From Apostichopus japonicus (Eukaryota; Echinodermata; Holothuroidea; Aspidochirotida; Stichopodidae): DNA of 64,000 nucleotides. Every line of letters starts with the position of its first letter. The stretch's first letter is position 1. The notes under the pieces are model-generated. The model did no database searches, was not told where the DNA came from, and was given only the letters and a program-made list of their open reading frames with translations. The stretch covers positions 18,622,554 through 18,686,553 of the forward strand of contig NC_092562.1 of assembly GCF_037975245.1 (NCBI RefSeq). Reading direction: 5' to 3'. Shown here one piece after another: positions 1 to 10,959 of this stretch. The position numbers and the translations under genes were made by a program.

Positions 1-300
1 GGCCGTGATGCTGAGACCATGTGCCTGGAAAATCTTGACTAGCTCTTTGCGGGTGCGGTCTGCCTGTCTGCCGGAGTAACCTCGCATGACGGCAAGGCCG
101 TCATCTCTGTAAAGACCGACGCTGGCCACCTCTAACTTCGCTTCTAGTTGGTGTAGTATGTGGAGGCCTACCAACTCACATATTTCTGCGCCGTCGTAAG
201 CCCCCATCGTTACGTCAAATTCCTTTGTGGTGTCTCTCTTCACCCAGGGTTTGCCATCATGGTCGTACAGTACTGATCTTCTCGCATGGATTATCGTTTC
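1..300 (-). pseudogene. Penelope-like element reverse transcriptase fragment
   Basis: The minus strand is open from about position 300 to the window edge (about 99 codons) and reads as the RT palm region of a Penelope-like element. It contains a KPWVKRDTTKEFDVTMGAYDG stretch, then ELVGLHILHQL, then the catalytic motif YRDDGLAV near positions 85-110, followed by SGRQADRTRKELVKIF. The YRDDG box with a preceding FDVTMGxYDGAE block is characteristic of one Penelope-like RT branch. It has no start and runs off the window. It abuts, head to head, a GIY-YIG domain on the other strand, so this copy is rearranged. RT identity is confident; autonomy is unknown because the rest lies outside the window. 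Confidence 0.8.
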
Positions 301-304
301 GCGG

Positions 305-629
305 TCATACGTTGGGCTCACCGGGGGTGACTTCAAATCTAGGTACCGCAACCACACGAAGTCGTTTCGCAACAAAAACTATGAAAAAGGAGACAGAACT
401 ATCCAAGCATATCTGGGCACTGAAAAGCAAGGGGAGAGACTACACTATTGAATGGAACATATTGAAGAAATCCGACACACACCAACGCGAATCAGGATCA
501 TGCAATCTATGCATGGAAGAGAAGCTGGCCATAATACAATCGAATGACAGATGCATCAACAAAAGAACCGAGCTGTTATCGCACTGTCGCCATGGCAACC
601 GTAAACACACACGCCTGAAGCCGAGATAG
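305..629 (+). pseudogene. Penelope-like element GIY-YIG endonuclease C-terminus, frameshifted
   Basis: Plus-strand residues starting YVGLTGGDFKSRYRNH continue, after a frame change near 385, into ETELSKHIWALKSKGRDY, then a CNLCMEEK block and a terminal LLSHCRHGNRK. This order (YVGLT, RYRNH, TELSKHIW, CNLCxxEK, NKRTELLSxCRHxNR) is the usual C-terminal half of the GIY-YIG domain in Penelope-like elements. The first 40 or so codons are in a different frame from the rest, so the copy is broken. The N-terminal GIY half is missing because the sequence switches at about 300-305 to the inverted RT segment. Confidence 0.8.
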
Positions 630-789
630 CCTATGTTGTTCAGTTGCCTGATGATCGGTGCGCGAGCCGCACACGTGAAACTCCGAGTAGCAGTATGATG
701 ATAGTTTAGTTAAGTATATTATGTGATATTCTAGCTCTGCCTTGGCATAGAGCACTCTTTGTGAATATTGACCAACATTCTATGTGATA

Positions 790-826
<37 letters not shown>

Positions 827-2613
827 CCTTGTTGAATAATTGAAGTCAGCAATGCAAAAACAACTCCAGAGATCAAAATGATCCAATGAAAAATGAAGAT
901 TGACATTAGGTCATATCATTACAATAAATCAATACAATTCAATATAATATAATAATTCATATTTAAGAATGAAGACAACTATACTGGGGATAATTAGCTT
1001 CAGTGAAAAGAGACTCAACATAACACATGCAGACACTTATGATTAACAAACAAAAGCCAAAATAAGTGTACAATAGGGTATCGATTATTATTGGTTTTAT
1101 CGAGTTGACAGATTTGGTTTCTCGCCGTTAATAGAGCAAATTCCAATGAAATCTGTTTCAACCTGTTGTGACTTAAATGATAAACACAGCAGGAGCCTTT
1201 TCTGCTTTCTATTGTATAAACTTGTTAGTATCTTGTTGAATGTTGTGACTTATAACAGTCAATTGTGTTGACTGTTATTCAACAACTTGCTAAACCTTTT
1301 TTTCTTGTTTACTTCTTTTTAAAGTCTATTTTCTTATATTCCAATGTGGCATATTCATTCCACTATTAAGAAGGGAAATAAACAAAACTCTCCAAGAAAA
1401 ATATGTTGTGTGAATATTGTGTGTTGAAAAATAAGTCAATTTTAATAAATAATTTGAAAAATTTCAATGAACAGTCACATAGCAACAAGAGAACAGCTAG
1501 AGTAAAAAGGATTTATTCGCTGAAAGAAGGAAGATTGTCCTGATGATCAGATATACACATTTTAATGAATCACCCATGGTACAATGTTTGCAATGTGCAT
1601 CGTATAACAACAATGTATCATGATGATATATTGATCTAAAACTAAGCTGATTAGTAAAGCCTGTGAATTTGACTTTAACTATTATTTGAGTTTCATCCAA
1701 ATGAGCATCACATTAAAAGTAGACTGTCAATTTTGCTTTTATTAAACATGAAAGTTTGTACTGATAAGAAATTAAATTTCACATTAATGAATCAATGGAG
1801 GTAAAGTGATAGAAATGAACAGTGTATCCAAGGTATGCTCTAGTGGCCCCAAATATGCAATATATTCAAATATGGTCACCTTTGGTCAAAATTTTTAATG
1901 GAAATTGTTCTTGATTTATTTTTGTCGAGAAAGCTGAGATCCAGCCAAGGTCTTTGAACAGAATGGGCACTGTGACAATCTCTGTGGACCTCCTTGTCTT
2001 TGCTGAAGCGGTTTATGAGCTGTAAACTAGAAGTAAAAGAAATTTCGAATTGCACTTAAACCAGGGTTGCAAATGTATTGGTTATACCCACGGTCACCAC
2101 AAACTGCCAAATTACATTCACTGTACACAGAGCCAATCATTACTTTATAGACATCGATGTCATATATATTTCAATAAATTCAGACGAAGACACTTTCACA
2201 ACTTTCACGAAGTGTTCCCAGAACATTCTTCTTTCATCAGATTCTGGAGTAAATTTTCCTGTGGTGTAGATGAGAACAGCTTAAATTACTTATGAACTCT
2301 GGTTGGATTATTCATCAACATTAGCCATATTGTGGTTCAGAATGATTTAAGGGACAAGAAGTTTCACAGTGTAGTTAGTCCAAGCTTTTCCATTGTGTGT
2401 TTCATCACTTGATTTCACATTGCAAGTAAACCAATATGACATGTGAGTGACAGATTAGCAATGTTGTGTAGCAACGGTAAGTAACGATAAAGTGTATGAA
2501 TAATTCAGGCTTCTACATTTTAAAGGAAAAACAAAATACTTAATTTCTGTTTTACTACACTAAGCTTTTTTAAACTTTTATTCTTGCTGACCCAAAACAA
2601 ACTCGAATGGCAA
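630..2613. other. No gene recognised; AT-rich, short (TA)n
   Basis: After the end of the Penelope-like fragment there is AT-rich sequence with a short (TA)n run near 790-825. I see no exon of the BRICHOS family, no RNA gene and no element with clear ends. Short open frames here have no recognisable domain. Confidence 0.5.
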
Positions 2614-2985
2614 TTAAAGGGTGTGAAGACTCGCGCAAAAAGAAACGTATAATGCTGGTAATCTGACCTAGTTTCGAATGGGGTGTAACAGAAGTGTTAG
2701 ACACCACCATCGATGCCAGAAAATGCACAGACACAGACAGCTTGCTACCGTCGGTAATAAGACGCTAGTGTACACTCAGTATATACAGCTGCGGTCAATA
2801 CCCAAGGCACAGTGTATAAACGATACAGCGATGGACATCTCAGGTCCAGCTAAAGATAACAAGGTATCACGTTTCATTACTGTCGGCATTTTGCAGCGAC
2901 ACGAAAAAAACTTCACTTGCAAGCAACAGAAAGTAATTTTTTCAGATGGCCGCACGTGGTTTGGGCGAGTCTTCAATGCCTTTAA
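2614..2985 (+). mobile_element. TTAA-flanked MITE, copy M1
   Basis: A non-autonomous inverted-repeat element. The left end is TTAA followed by AGGGTGTGAAGACTCGCGC. The right end, read inward on the other strand, is TTAA followed by AGGCATTGAAGACTCGCCC. Two further copies occur in this window (8173-8540, inverted, and 36593-36949) with the same ends and interior, including a shared internal stretch around CTGCGGTCAATACCCA. The TTAA duplication fits piggyBac-like or Kolobok-like families; there is no transposase. Open frames inside are repeat-derived. Confidence 0.85.
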
Positions 2986-3316
2986 TCTGAAGTAACATAG
3001 ACATATAAACGATGGGCTCTGAGCTTCCTGGTTGACTATGGCTTTACTTCTTGACATTTCCAAAAGCAAAGCAAGCTTTTTACAGTCAATATGGTGCATG
3101 AACACATAAATGAGTTTAATCGAACTTCGATTCTTGTATGAGACATAGCTTGGAAGTTAAAGAGGGGATAAAATTGTGGATTTTCATGTCTTAAAAATAT
3201 TTATCTACATTACTTCAACACCACCCACTCACTACTTTCCGTAAATGCAGCTGCCAAAACCAGAAATTCGCTGTCGAAGTATTCCCTTGAGAACTCCCGA
3301 GCAGACACTCGTGAAA

Positions 3317-3691
3317 AAAAACCTGCAGTTCATATGACGTCAGTAAAGAGACCATTTCAGCCAAAGCCGACTCCCCGATATTTACTGTTACGGCGTCATT
3401 CAGTTTACTACGTACAGGTAACTACAACACACTCTACTCATCAACTGAAAAAGTCATCTCCCGAATCTTTCGATTCCGAGGAAATGGGCCTTTACCTCTC
3501 AGAACATTCAAAAGCTTTGACAACAATTATTTTCTTGAGGAAGAAGAGGAGGAAATAGTTTTCGAGGGTGATGAAGATATCGGTGTTTTATCCTATCACA
3601 TGAGCCCCTTGCAGAAGACTTGTAATACGTTCCCGATGGCCGAGACGCGTTGCTGCCGATGGAAGTCCCCGAGCAGAACGGTTGGTCTATC
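3317..3691 (+). other. Unstarted open frame, possible exon of unknown gene
   Basis: One plus-strand frame stays open for about 125 codons between a TGA just upstream of 3317 and a TGA near 3691, with no early ATG. It encodes a mixed, non-repetitive composition that includes RIFRFRGNGPLPLRTFKSF, an acidic EEEEEE run and CRWKSPSRTVGLS at the end. I do not recognise a family. It lies among repeats and could be a chance open frame or a decayed exon. Confidence 0.2.
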
Positions 3692-4348
3692 CTGAACCGA
3701 AATTGGACGGTTGAGCATAAACAAAACCACCATTATTAAGACCATAATATGAGTTAAATTTACTCGAATGACGATGATCCTGCTACTTAACATCAGCAAT
3801 TCTTCTAGAAATTGTGTAACTTACAGTGCAAGTGCAACCCTATAGTACTAGTAGTAGTAACATTGGGTCTAGACCTAACTAATAGACGTTGTATAACAGG
3901 CTAGCCTGTGTAAGTTGTATCATCCAAGTGAAACGTTAAAATCATAACACAACGTCAGTTTTTACCACAAAAGAAGAATTGCAGATCTAATATTGACTGT
4001 TCTAAATCCAACTGGCCTTAAGTTTTGTGCGAAATACCAGGTAACCAATAAACAAAATTGTCATTTGCTACATTAAGGAGGCCTAGTCTGTGGTCATAAC
4101 AAGTAATTTGGCAGTAGTTTATGCCCAATGGCACTCGTAGCATTGTCTATGTCTAGTGTTTTGATCGCATCATGTCCAATTTCTTCGGTTTCCGTCATCT
4201 TTTGGAAAAGCGTTAAGGTGAAATCCGTCTTTACTTGTTTCGGAGCAGCCTGCAACCACACATCGGCTCGGGCATTATTAACAGTTACGAGATAAATTTA
4301 CGTAAAAACAAAACTCCAAACACCTAATCTCCAAACACCTAATCACTC

Positions 4349-4600
4349 GGCGGAGTGTATAGCCTAGTGGTTAACGCCGGCGTCTCCCAGTCATGAGATC
4401 CCCGGTTCGATTCCCGCCGACAGCAATGTGTGTCGTCTGGCAAGGGTGTTGTTCAATAACAACTTCCCGACATGGACGTTAAATGGATGTGTGCCGAGAG
4501 ATTGGCTTCGGTCAGCTTGCGAGTCTATAAGCCTCCATGGCTTCTTTCGCGAGTTCCTGCTTGCGGGAAGATCACATATACATACATACATACAATTACT
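4349..4600 (+). repeat. tRNA-derived SINE with (CATA)n tail
   Basis: A tRNA-like head has a pol III A box (TAGCCTAGTGG, about 4359-4370) and a perfect B box (GGTTCGATTCC, about 4404-4414). A tRNA-unrelated body follows and ends in a CATA microsatellite near 4576-4593. The tRNA-like part does not close an acceptor stem with its downstream sequence, so this is a SINE rather than a tRNA gene. Confidence 0.75.
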
Positions 4601-4739
4601 ATAGAGCACTGCAACAGTGTAATGTTGGGTGTACTCAGTACTCATTTAAAAATGTAAAAATAGTGTCCCGGAAGTGCGCTGGGTTCATCGACTGACGTCA
4701 TGCGGTAAGTAAGTATATAGGAATACCACCTTTGACATT

Positions 4740-5530
4740 AATTTATCAGGAAGGGGAAGGGTAGGGGGCAGAGGCAGAACATCCCCAGGTGTAGTTGGAG
4801 GCAACATCAGGACCACCAGCAAAACTACCCTTAGCTTCCAGATGGAAGCCAGCAGGTTTGTTTAACATTCCAGCCCACTCCCCAATGATTCACAAGGGAC
4901 CAGTCCAAATAGGATAAAATGGGGTCAATGCAACCTCTACACATTGACTTTCATCAGATCTAACAAAATGAGGCACTCCATGAGGCAGATGTCAATGAAA
5001 GTCTGCATTGGTTCTTTGATAGGGGTGGAGGAGGGGTCAGGGTAGAGATGTTCTGAACAGAAAGGAGAAGTTTGGAAGGGGGCTACAAAAACAACATGAA
5101 ATATGTACCCAGGACTACTACCTAATTGGAAAAGTCATTTGATTGTACAAGTCAGGCAGAGAAAATGGTAGGTTGTGGCAAACCCTTTAGCTTAGCCAGA
5201 GGGGTAGGTAAATGCAGAATGTCCCTTCCCCCCCCCCCCCAACCCAAAAGACAACAACGTGGTAATAAAAGCAGGACCGCTAAGAAGTCATCCCCTAGCT
5301 TCCAGATGGAAGCCCCCAATGATTCCCTGAATTGCAAATATGGATAAGAGGGGTCAATGTCAACCCCTACACATCGAGTATATCAGTATCAAGACTAGAG
5401 AATCAATACAGGATGCACCTCCCAATTTTATTTTGCACTGTTTCACAGTTTATCAGGGCTGGAGGAGTGGTAAGGGTATAGATTGAAGAAAAAAACGTGG
5501 CAAAGATATTATGTAGTGGGGTAACCTTAT
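4740..5530. repeat. Degenerate tandem duplication, ~450-bp spacing
   Basis: Two diverged blocks share CTTCCAGATGGAAGCC, a GGGGTCAATGxAACC(C/T)CTACACAT stretch and a GGAGGxGxGGTxAGGGTA segment, at roughly 4840-5070 and 5295-5490. No coding potential is seen. Confidence 0.5.
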
Positions 5531-5599
5531 TAGATAAAATGTATAAGAGAAGTATCTAGAATACAACAATGAAATTCATCAGGTAGAACTAAAGTAGTT

Positions 5600-5967
<368 letters not shown>

Positions 5968-6299
5968 TACTCTCTTAAAATGAGAGACTGAAATTTCAGT
6001 CTAAACGACTGAAATTTCAGTCTAATGATGGATGGGATAAGGGATCAGACTACTTAGACTGAATTCCAGTCTGAAATGTAAAGACTGAAGGTCAGTCTTA
6101 ATTAGACTAAATACTCTTCAGTCTAATAGACTGAAAATCAAACCACTTTAGACTGAACAGTCAGCAGTTTAGACTGATTTATTGCAGCACCAGTCTTAAT
6201 AAGATTGAATACTTTCAGTCTATAAGACTGATATCAGACTGAACAGTCGGTCCTTTAGACTGAATTATTACACATCACAGCTATACTGTCAATTTTATA

Positions 6300-8172
6300 A
6301 ATTGCAAATTCTGGATTGAACAAGCTTTTCTATAGATCCTCCGTGTTGGCTAAGTGCTGGAATTCTTCAATAAAGATGCAGTTAAGGTCATCAAGACAAC
6401 ATTCAATGATCTGTTAATGCAGGGGAATTTACTGAAAGGTGCTACTTCATGGAGTGACTTCACCTTCACATCCAATCATGTTAGGCTATAAAGACCAGAA
6501 AATCATTGTGACAGTCACACACAAAGTACATTAAAAATGGTATTCCATCAAGAAATATAATTGTCAATATCCACCGAACAGTAATTTTATTCCCACTAAC
6601 CCACTTATATATTCTTATATAATTTTTAATATATTAAAAAAAAACAGAAATCAAAACTACAATATTCTGAGGGATGTTCAACAAAACATGTTATCTTTGC
6701 AACAAACGTTCAAATTATAAAGATACTTTACATAACAGTGACATATTTTCAGTTCAATATTAATCTGTCAAATTTCTGCTTGAATTGGGCCTGGATCTAA
6801 AATGTTCTTTAATTTTTTTGGAAAGGATTAGGTGAGCTGAGAACAGATCAGTGGTGTCGCCAATGGGTGGCCTGGGGAACCCCTCCCCCGAGAAGGAATT
6901 CACAAATAGACATATCACCAACCAAGATTCAAATGTCTGGCAACACCACTGTAACAGAAAGCACTTTAAATTTCTTTGTATGTCACCACCAGGTGGTAAT
7001 ACCCTGGAATTCATTGACAACACAGCTGTAAATTGAGTGGTTATATACCCAGCTGATCCCATCTCCCGATCTCACTGAACTTTAAATTTTCCACTGTAAA
7101 GGATATAGTAACTATACGATCCTGCCTTTACAAAAGGGATATGATGGAAACACGACCATAGTACAATGGATCTGGTACATTGCCTTTTTTCCAGTTGTGA
7201 ATCATTAATGTATAGTAGCAACAATTTTCTTAGAATGATTTCAAAATGGGGAAAACATATGACAAATTTTCAGCAGGTTATTTATAAAATATTAGGAATG
7301 GTCAAACTATATATCAGTGCGGTGAACATTTAATACTTTGTGTTTCAATGATATAGATTGGCGATTGCTGAAAGTCATTATCCAGCACACACAAAACAAC
7401 ATATTACAAGCAGTTAACAGAATGGCACAAACTTCATAATGGCTATTAGATAAACATGAACTATTATATACTGCATTCACGATTTCATGATATGGCATTC
7501 ATATAAAGCAAATTTGTATGCAAAAACAGTACATGTGACTATTATACCACCCTCAATTATTTCTTAACTTTCTGATAGTAATCATATATAGTGATTTTGA
7601 TTGGGATTTCAATCAAATTTTAAAGTTTTATAAATTATCTCACGTGAATCCTTTAATGTCGGCCTCTAGCTGAAAAAGAAATGTCACTCGAGAGTCGACT
7701 AAAAAATTGAAAACAGTTTTGACTCATTACATCACTAAAATTTTAAAAAAATGGGGGGGGGAATAATGAGGAAAGGATATTCTCAAATGGAATTTTCTAC
7801 AGTTACTGACTTTATAATAATCAGGTTACTTGCTTTTCATGGAACAAATTATGGAATATTGTGCACAATAAATAATATTAGCTTAATTAATTGCTTAATT
7901 AAATAAACCTTCAACATAGTGAGTGCAGTGAAATGTAGGAACATTAAAGTAAACATTAAAATAACATGCTCGAAAAATCATACAACAAAGTTTTTTTGGC
8001 AACTAGGTGTTTGTTTAATTACATTCATAATTAGATCAGTATCATTAAAAAACATTTTTAAAAACCAAAAATCAATTAAATATTTATTTCTGGAGCCCTC
8101 CCTATTCATATAAAACTGTTTGTAAACTCCGGGTAATCAATTTAACGTTTTAGGGTATGTGTTAGTTACTCC
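6300..8172. other. Interior of the TA element, no gene recognised
   Basis: AT-rich sequence with no recognisable transposase, exon or RNA gene. Open frames are at most about 100 codons and have no identifiable motif. Confidence 0.5.
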
Positions 8173-8540
8173 TTAAAGGCATTGAAGATTTGTCCCAAAC
8201 AGCATGCAGCCATCTGAAAAAGTTAACTTTCTGTTGCTTGCAAGTGATGTTTGTTCGTGTCGCTAAAAAAAGACAGACAGTAATGAAACGTGATACCTTG
8301 ATATCTTTAGCTGGACCTGAGATGTTCATCGCTGTATCGTTCATACACTGTAATGTGGGTATTGACCGTAGCTGTATGTACTGACTGTACACTAGTGTCT
8401 AATTACCGACGGTAGCAAGCTGTGTTTGTATTTTCTGGGATCGATGGCAGTGTCTAACACTTCTGTTACACCTCATTCGAAACTAGGTCAGATTACCGGC
8501 ATTAGACGTTCTTTTTGGGCGAGTCTTCACACCCTTTTAA
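8173..8540 (-). mobile_element. TTAA-flanked MITE, copy M2, nested in the TA element
   Basis: An inverted copy of the element at 2614-2985. It begins TTAA then AGGCATTGAAGA and ends CTTCACACCCT then TTTTAA (one extra T). The internal CTGACTGTACACTAGTG and GACCGTAGCTG stretches match the reverse complement of the other copies. It lies inside the larger TA-flanked element, so it inserted later. Confidence 0.85.
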
Positions 8541-8544
8541 AGCT

Positions 8545-9683
8545 ACTCCATGCTGACACACGTGGTTCCGGACTACAGAGCAATAAAAAAGTAACATTCA
8601 CTCCTTGAAGTAACTCCATGCTGGCTGCCCTTATAGATGTGGCATGGATACGGACGAGAGACTTCACTTCTGTTGGTTGCAAAATTCCATACACCATGGA
8701 AGCATGGAACTCACAAAACTAGTGTTGTAGAGGGGGAGCATAGTCTATGTTAAATGTATGTTCTACGCCTCTGTCCCAGCTGGAATGGCCAGTTTATCTG
8801 CCACAATGAAGAATTGTTTGGGGTTCAATTCTGGTCCGAGAGATAGGATGAAAGGCTGTCAATATTGTCCTTGTCTGCCCTGTGCTGCACTCTCAATATC
8901 TGTGCCCTCCTGTTTGGTGAAGATAAAAATAAATGTGATAAAGGACAAGCAATATGGTATAAATCAAAACATTCTTAAAAAAAGATATGTTGAGAGGTAG
9001 AGAGACTAGACTAGAATAATATTTAGGAGAGAATGGAGAAACAAGAACATGACTGGCATTGTACAAAGGAGATATATCAATTCACGATAGGCAGCAATAT
9101 GTCATCCATGGCGGGTGAGATGTGTTATGTGAAGGTGGATTCAAATTCAACCTAACATTTATGGGTTATCATGTTGATTTTGGCAGGTACATGGTTACCA
9201 AGCAAGGTTTGTTGTTAGTTGTTTTCAGAAATTTCTCTTTTTAAGGATAAATTGTTCATGACATCTCCTGATTCCATTACATCAGCATAGAAAACCAGTG
9301 AACAAGGAATATGATTTACATTTTAGCCTACTGATTTCACTAATATGTCTATCTGCTTGTAAAAGAAACTGATTTCATAACATTAGTGAATGGTAATATT
9401 ACTGTAAAATCTTATAATAAAGACTGATGGCCCACTATATGTTTAATAAAATAACAAAAGCATACCAATTTTTTTCCAGTTTCCACATGATTTAAATACA
9501 ATGGTAATGGTTTAACAGAATCGTGTTAGCTTCATGCTGTAATGGCTGTAGAAGTCACTACATTTTTTCAAATAATTAAGGGTGCTTACAATCTATGCAT
9601 AATAGTACTGTGTTTTGCAATTTCTTGAGCATTATTATGTTCAAGTATTTGTTATGAGGTTAACCTAGCCTAGATTCATTTGG
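8545..9683. other. No gene recognised
   Basis: Interior of the TA-flanked element. No domain, splice-bounded exon or repeat end could be supported here. Confidence 0.5.
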
Positions 9684-9830
9684 GACGATCGAGTACATAT
9701 TGCAGTCCTGACAAGCGTGCTTATTCGCCCGACGATTGGGTTCATATGCAGGACAGGCGGGCTGATTTGCCCGACGATCGGGTACATATGCAGGACCGGC
9801 GTGCTTATTCGCCCGACGATCGTGTTAATA
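9684..9830. repeat. ~42-bp tandem repeat, about three copies
   Basis: Units begin GACGATCGGGTACATATGCA and end CGTGCTTATTCGCCC, at 9684-9730 (47 bp), 9731-9772 and 9773-9814, plus a partial fourth. They are more GC-rich than the surroundings. Confidence 0.75.
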
Positions 9831-10510
9831 GGCCCCACCAATTATAACAACAGCCTAGGCCTAGGCCCTATTTGCTATAGTACAGCCTAGCTAGGCCTAC
9901 CTCGCGCACAAGCCTAGAATAACTAACGTTACGAACTGCCAAGCTTTTATTCTGTATTAATTGGAAAACAACAAAAAACATACATACATACCCTCGAACA
10001 CTGTTATCACTTCTTCGTGGAAACCTTTATTTGTAAGAAAAGTTCTTAAAGACTCAGCCATTGCTAATTTATAACCTTTACTCTAGCTTAGACATACGGT
10101 CGTCTGTCTCGTTCATGCCTAGCTGTGTGTACGGCGTGCGTACGTACAGTACAGCGAGTACCTGGCTAAGCGAAGAATATAGTAGTATATATGTACACAA
10201 GTTGTAGCGCTCGTTGTCACACTTATTTTTGTGCAGCGTATTTGCAAGTTTTCGGATGACGTAGGCGCATTTCTGTTCTCTGATTGGATACATTTTTCAG
10301 TGGAATACAGAGACTGAAAATGGTAAGATGACATGCCACATGTGATTAGCTGATTGGTTAATAAAGTCAGTCCAAAACAGCGACTGAACGGTGTAACTGA
10401 TAATACAGTCTAAGTAGAGTGTTTCTCAGTCTAAACTCAGTGTATAACACTGAAAAAAATTTCAGTCTCAAAGAAGACTGAATTCTTCAGTCTAACATTT
10501 TAAGAGAGTA

Positions 10511-10648
10511 TGTCCAGAGGTTCGAAACCGGTAAGGAAGGTCGTAATTCCACTGTAGGCGTTTGTCACCTGTATCGAACAATACTAGTTCTGTTTTTGGT
10601 GTCTTACTCTAGAGATCAAACATGATGCTAACCAACTCGAAAATCATC

Positions 10649-10700
<52 letters not shown>
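10511..10700 (-). repeat. Body of SINE-bearing repeat split by the TA element
   Basis: This is the reverse complement of 23655-23800, including the TTACCGGTTT, CCTACAGTGGAATTACGACC and ACTAGTATTGTTCGATACAG stretches, and continues into a (TA)n run at 10650-10692. It is the other half of the repeat unit whose tRNA-like head lies at 5884-5967; the TA-flanked element interrupts it. Confidence 0.75.
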
Positions 10701-10850
10701 ATAAAAACGACTTGTGGGAGTTTAATAAAACGAGGAGGTGGAGATCCCTGTTCTCGTTGCTCCACCGTACCAGGACTCTGCTAAACACTAATAACAAAGT
10801 CTCTAATAGCCGGCATGTTGAGGATCGATTTTTCGTCTACGTTTATTTAC

Positions 10851-10955
10851 CTTGTCATAGTCTATGTTGGCGGTGTATCCGTCATCCACATTCTCTAAGG
10901 TCGGAATATTTCCCTCAGCCATCAGTTTCTCTTTTCGTGGTATACCAGCCAAATC
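10851..10955 (-). pseudogene. Orphan BRICHOS-family third exon (paralog C)
   Basis: A 105-bp open exon on the minus strand with a good acceptor (CTTTACAG) and donor (GTAAAT). It encodes DLAGIPRKEKLMAEGNI, then PTLENVDDGYTANIDYDK, clearly homologous to exon 3 of gene A (GVPRNEKMMVEGNI, then LIIENLNDGYTATFDHDK) but five codons shorter near its start. I find no matching exons 1, 2, 4 or 5 nearby. The duplication boundary and a SINE lie just downstream, where exons 4-5 would be expected. It is most likely a relic of a third paralog, though the reading frame and splice sites are intact. Confidence 0.75.
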
Positions 10956-10959
10956 CTGT

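Larger units (their letters stand above)
5970..10508. mobile_element. 4.5-kb TA-flanked inverted-repeat element with palindrome arrays
   Basis: Both ends carry the perfect terminal inverted repeat CTCTCTTAAAATG. Next to it lie short palindromes of the form AGACTGAAATTTCAGTCT, repeated on a period of about 21 bp (5985-6280 at the left, about 10300-10495 at the right, more decayed). The element is bounded by TA on each side (5968-5969 and 10509-10510). The related repeat near 23.8 kb shows the uninterrupted site, with a single TA between ATCAGCG-side and TGTCCAG-side flanks. I see no transposase inside; one TTAA MITE and a small tandem repeat are nested in it. A TA duplication is typical of Tc1/mariner-like elements, but the ends do not identify a family. 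Confidence 0.8.

Noticed and set aside
2678-3105. Overlapping 105- and 109-codon frames
   Set aside because: Lie within or across the TTAA MITE; similar frames recur in its other copies on either strand.
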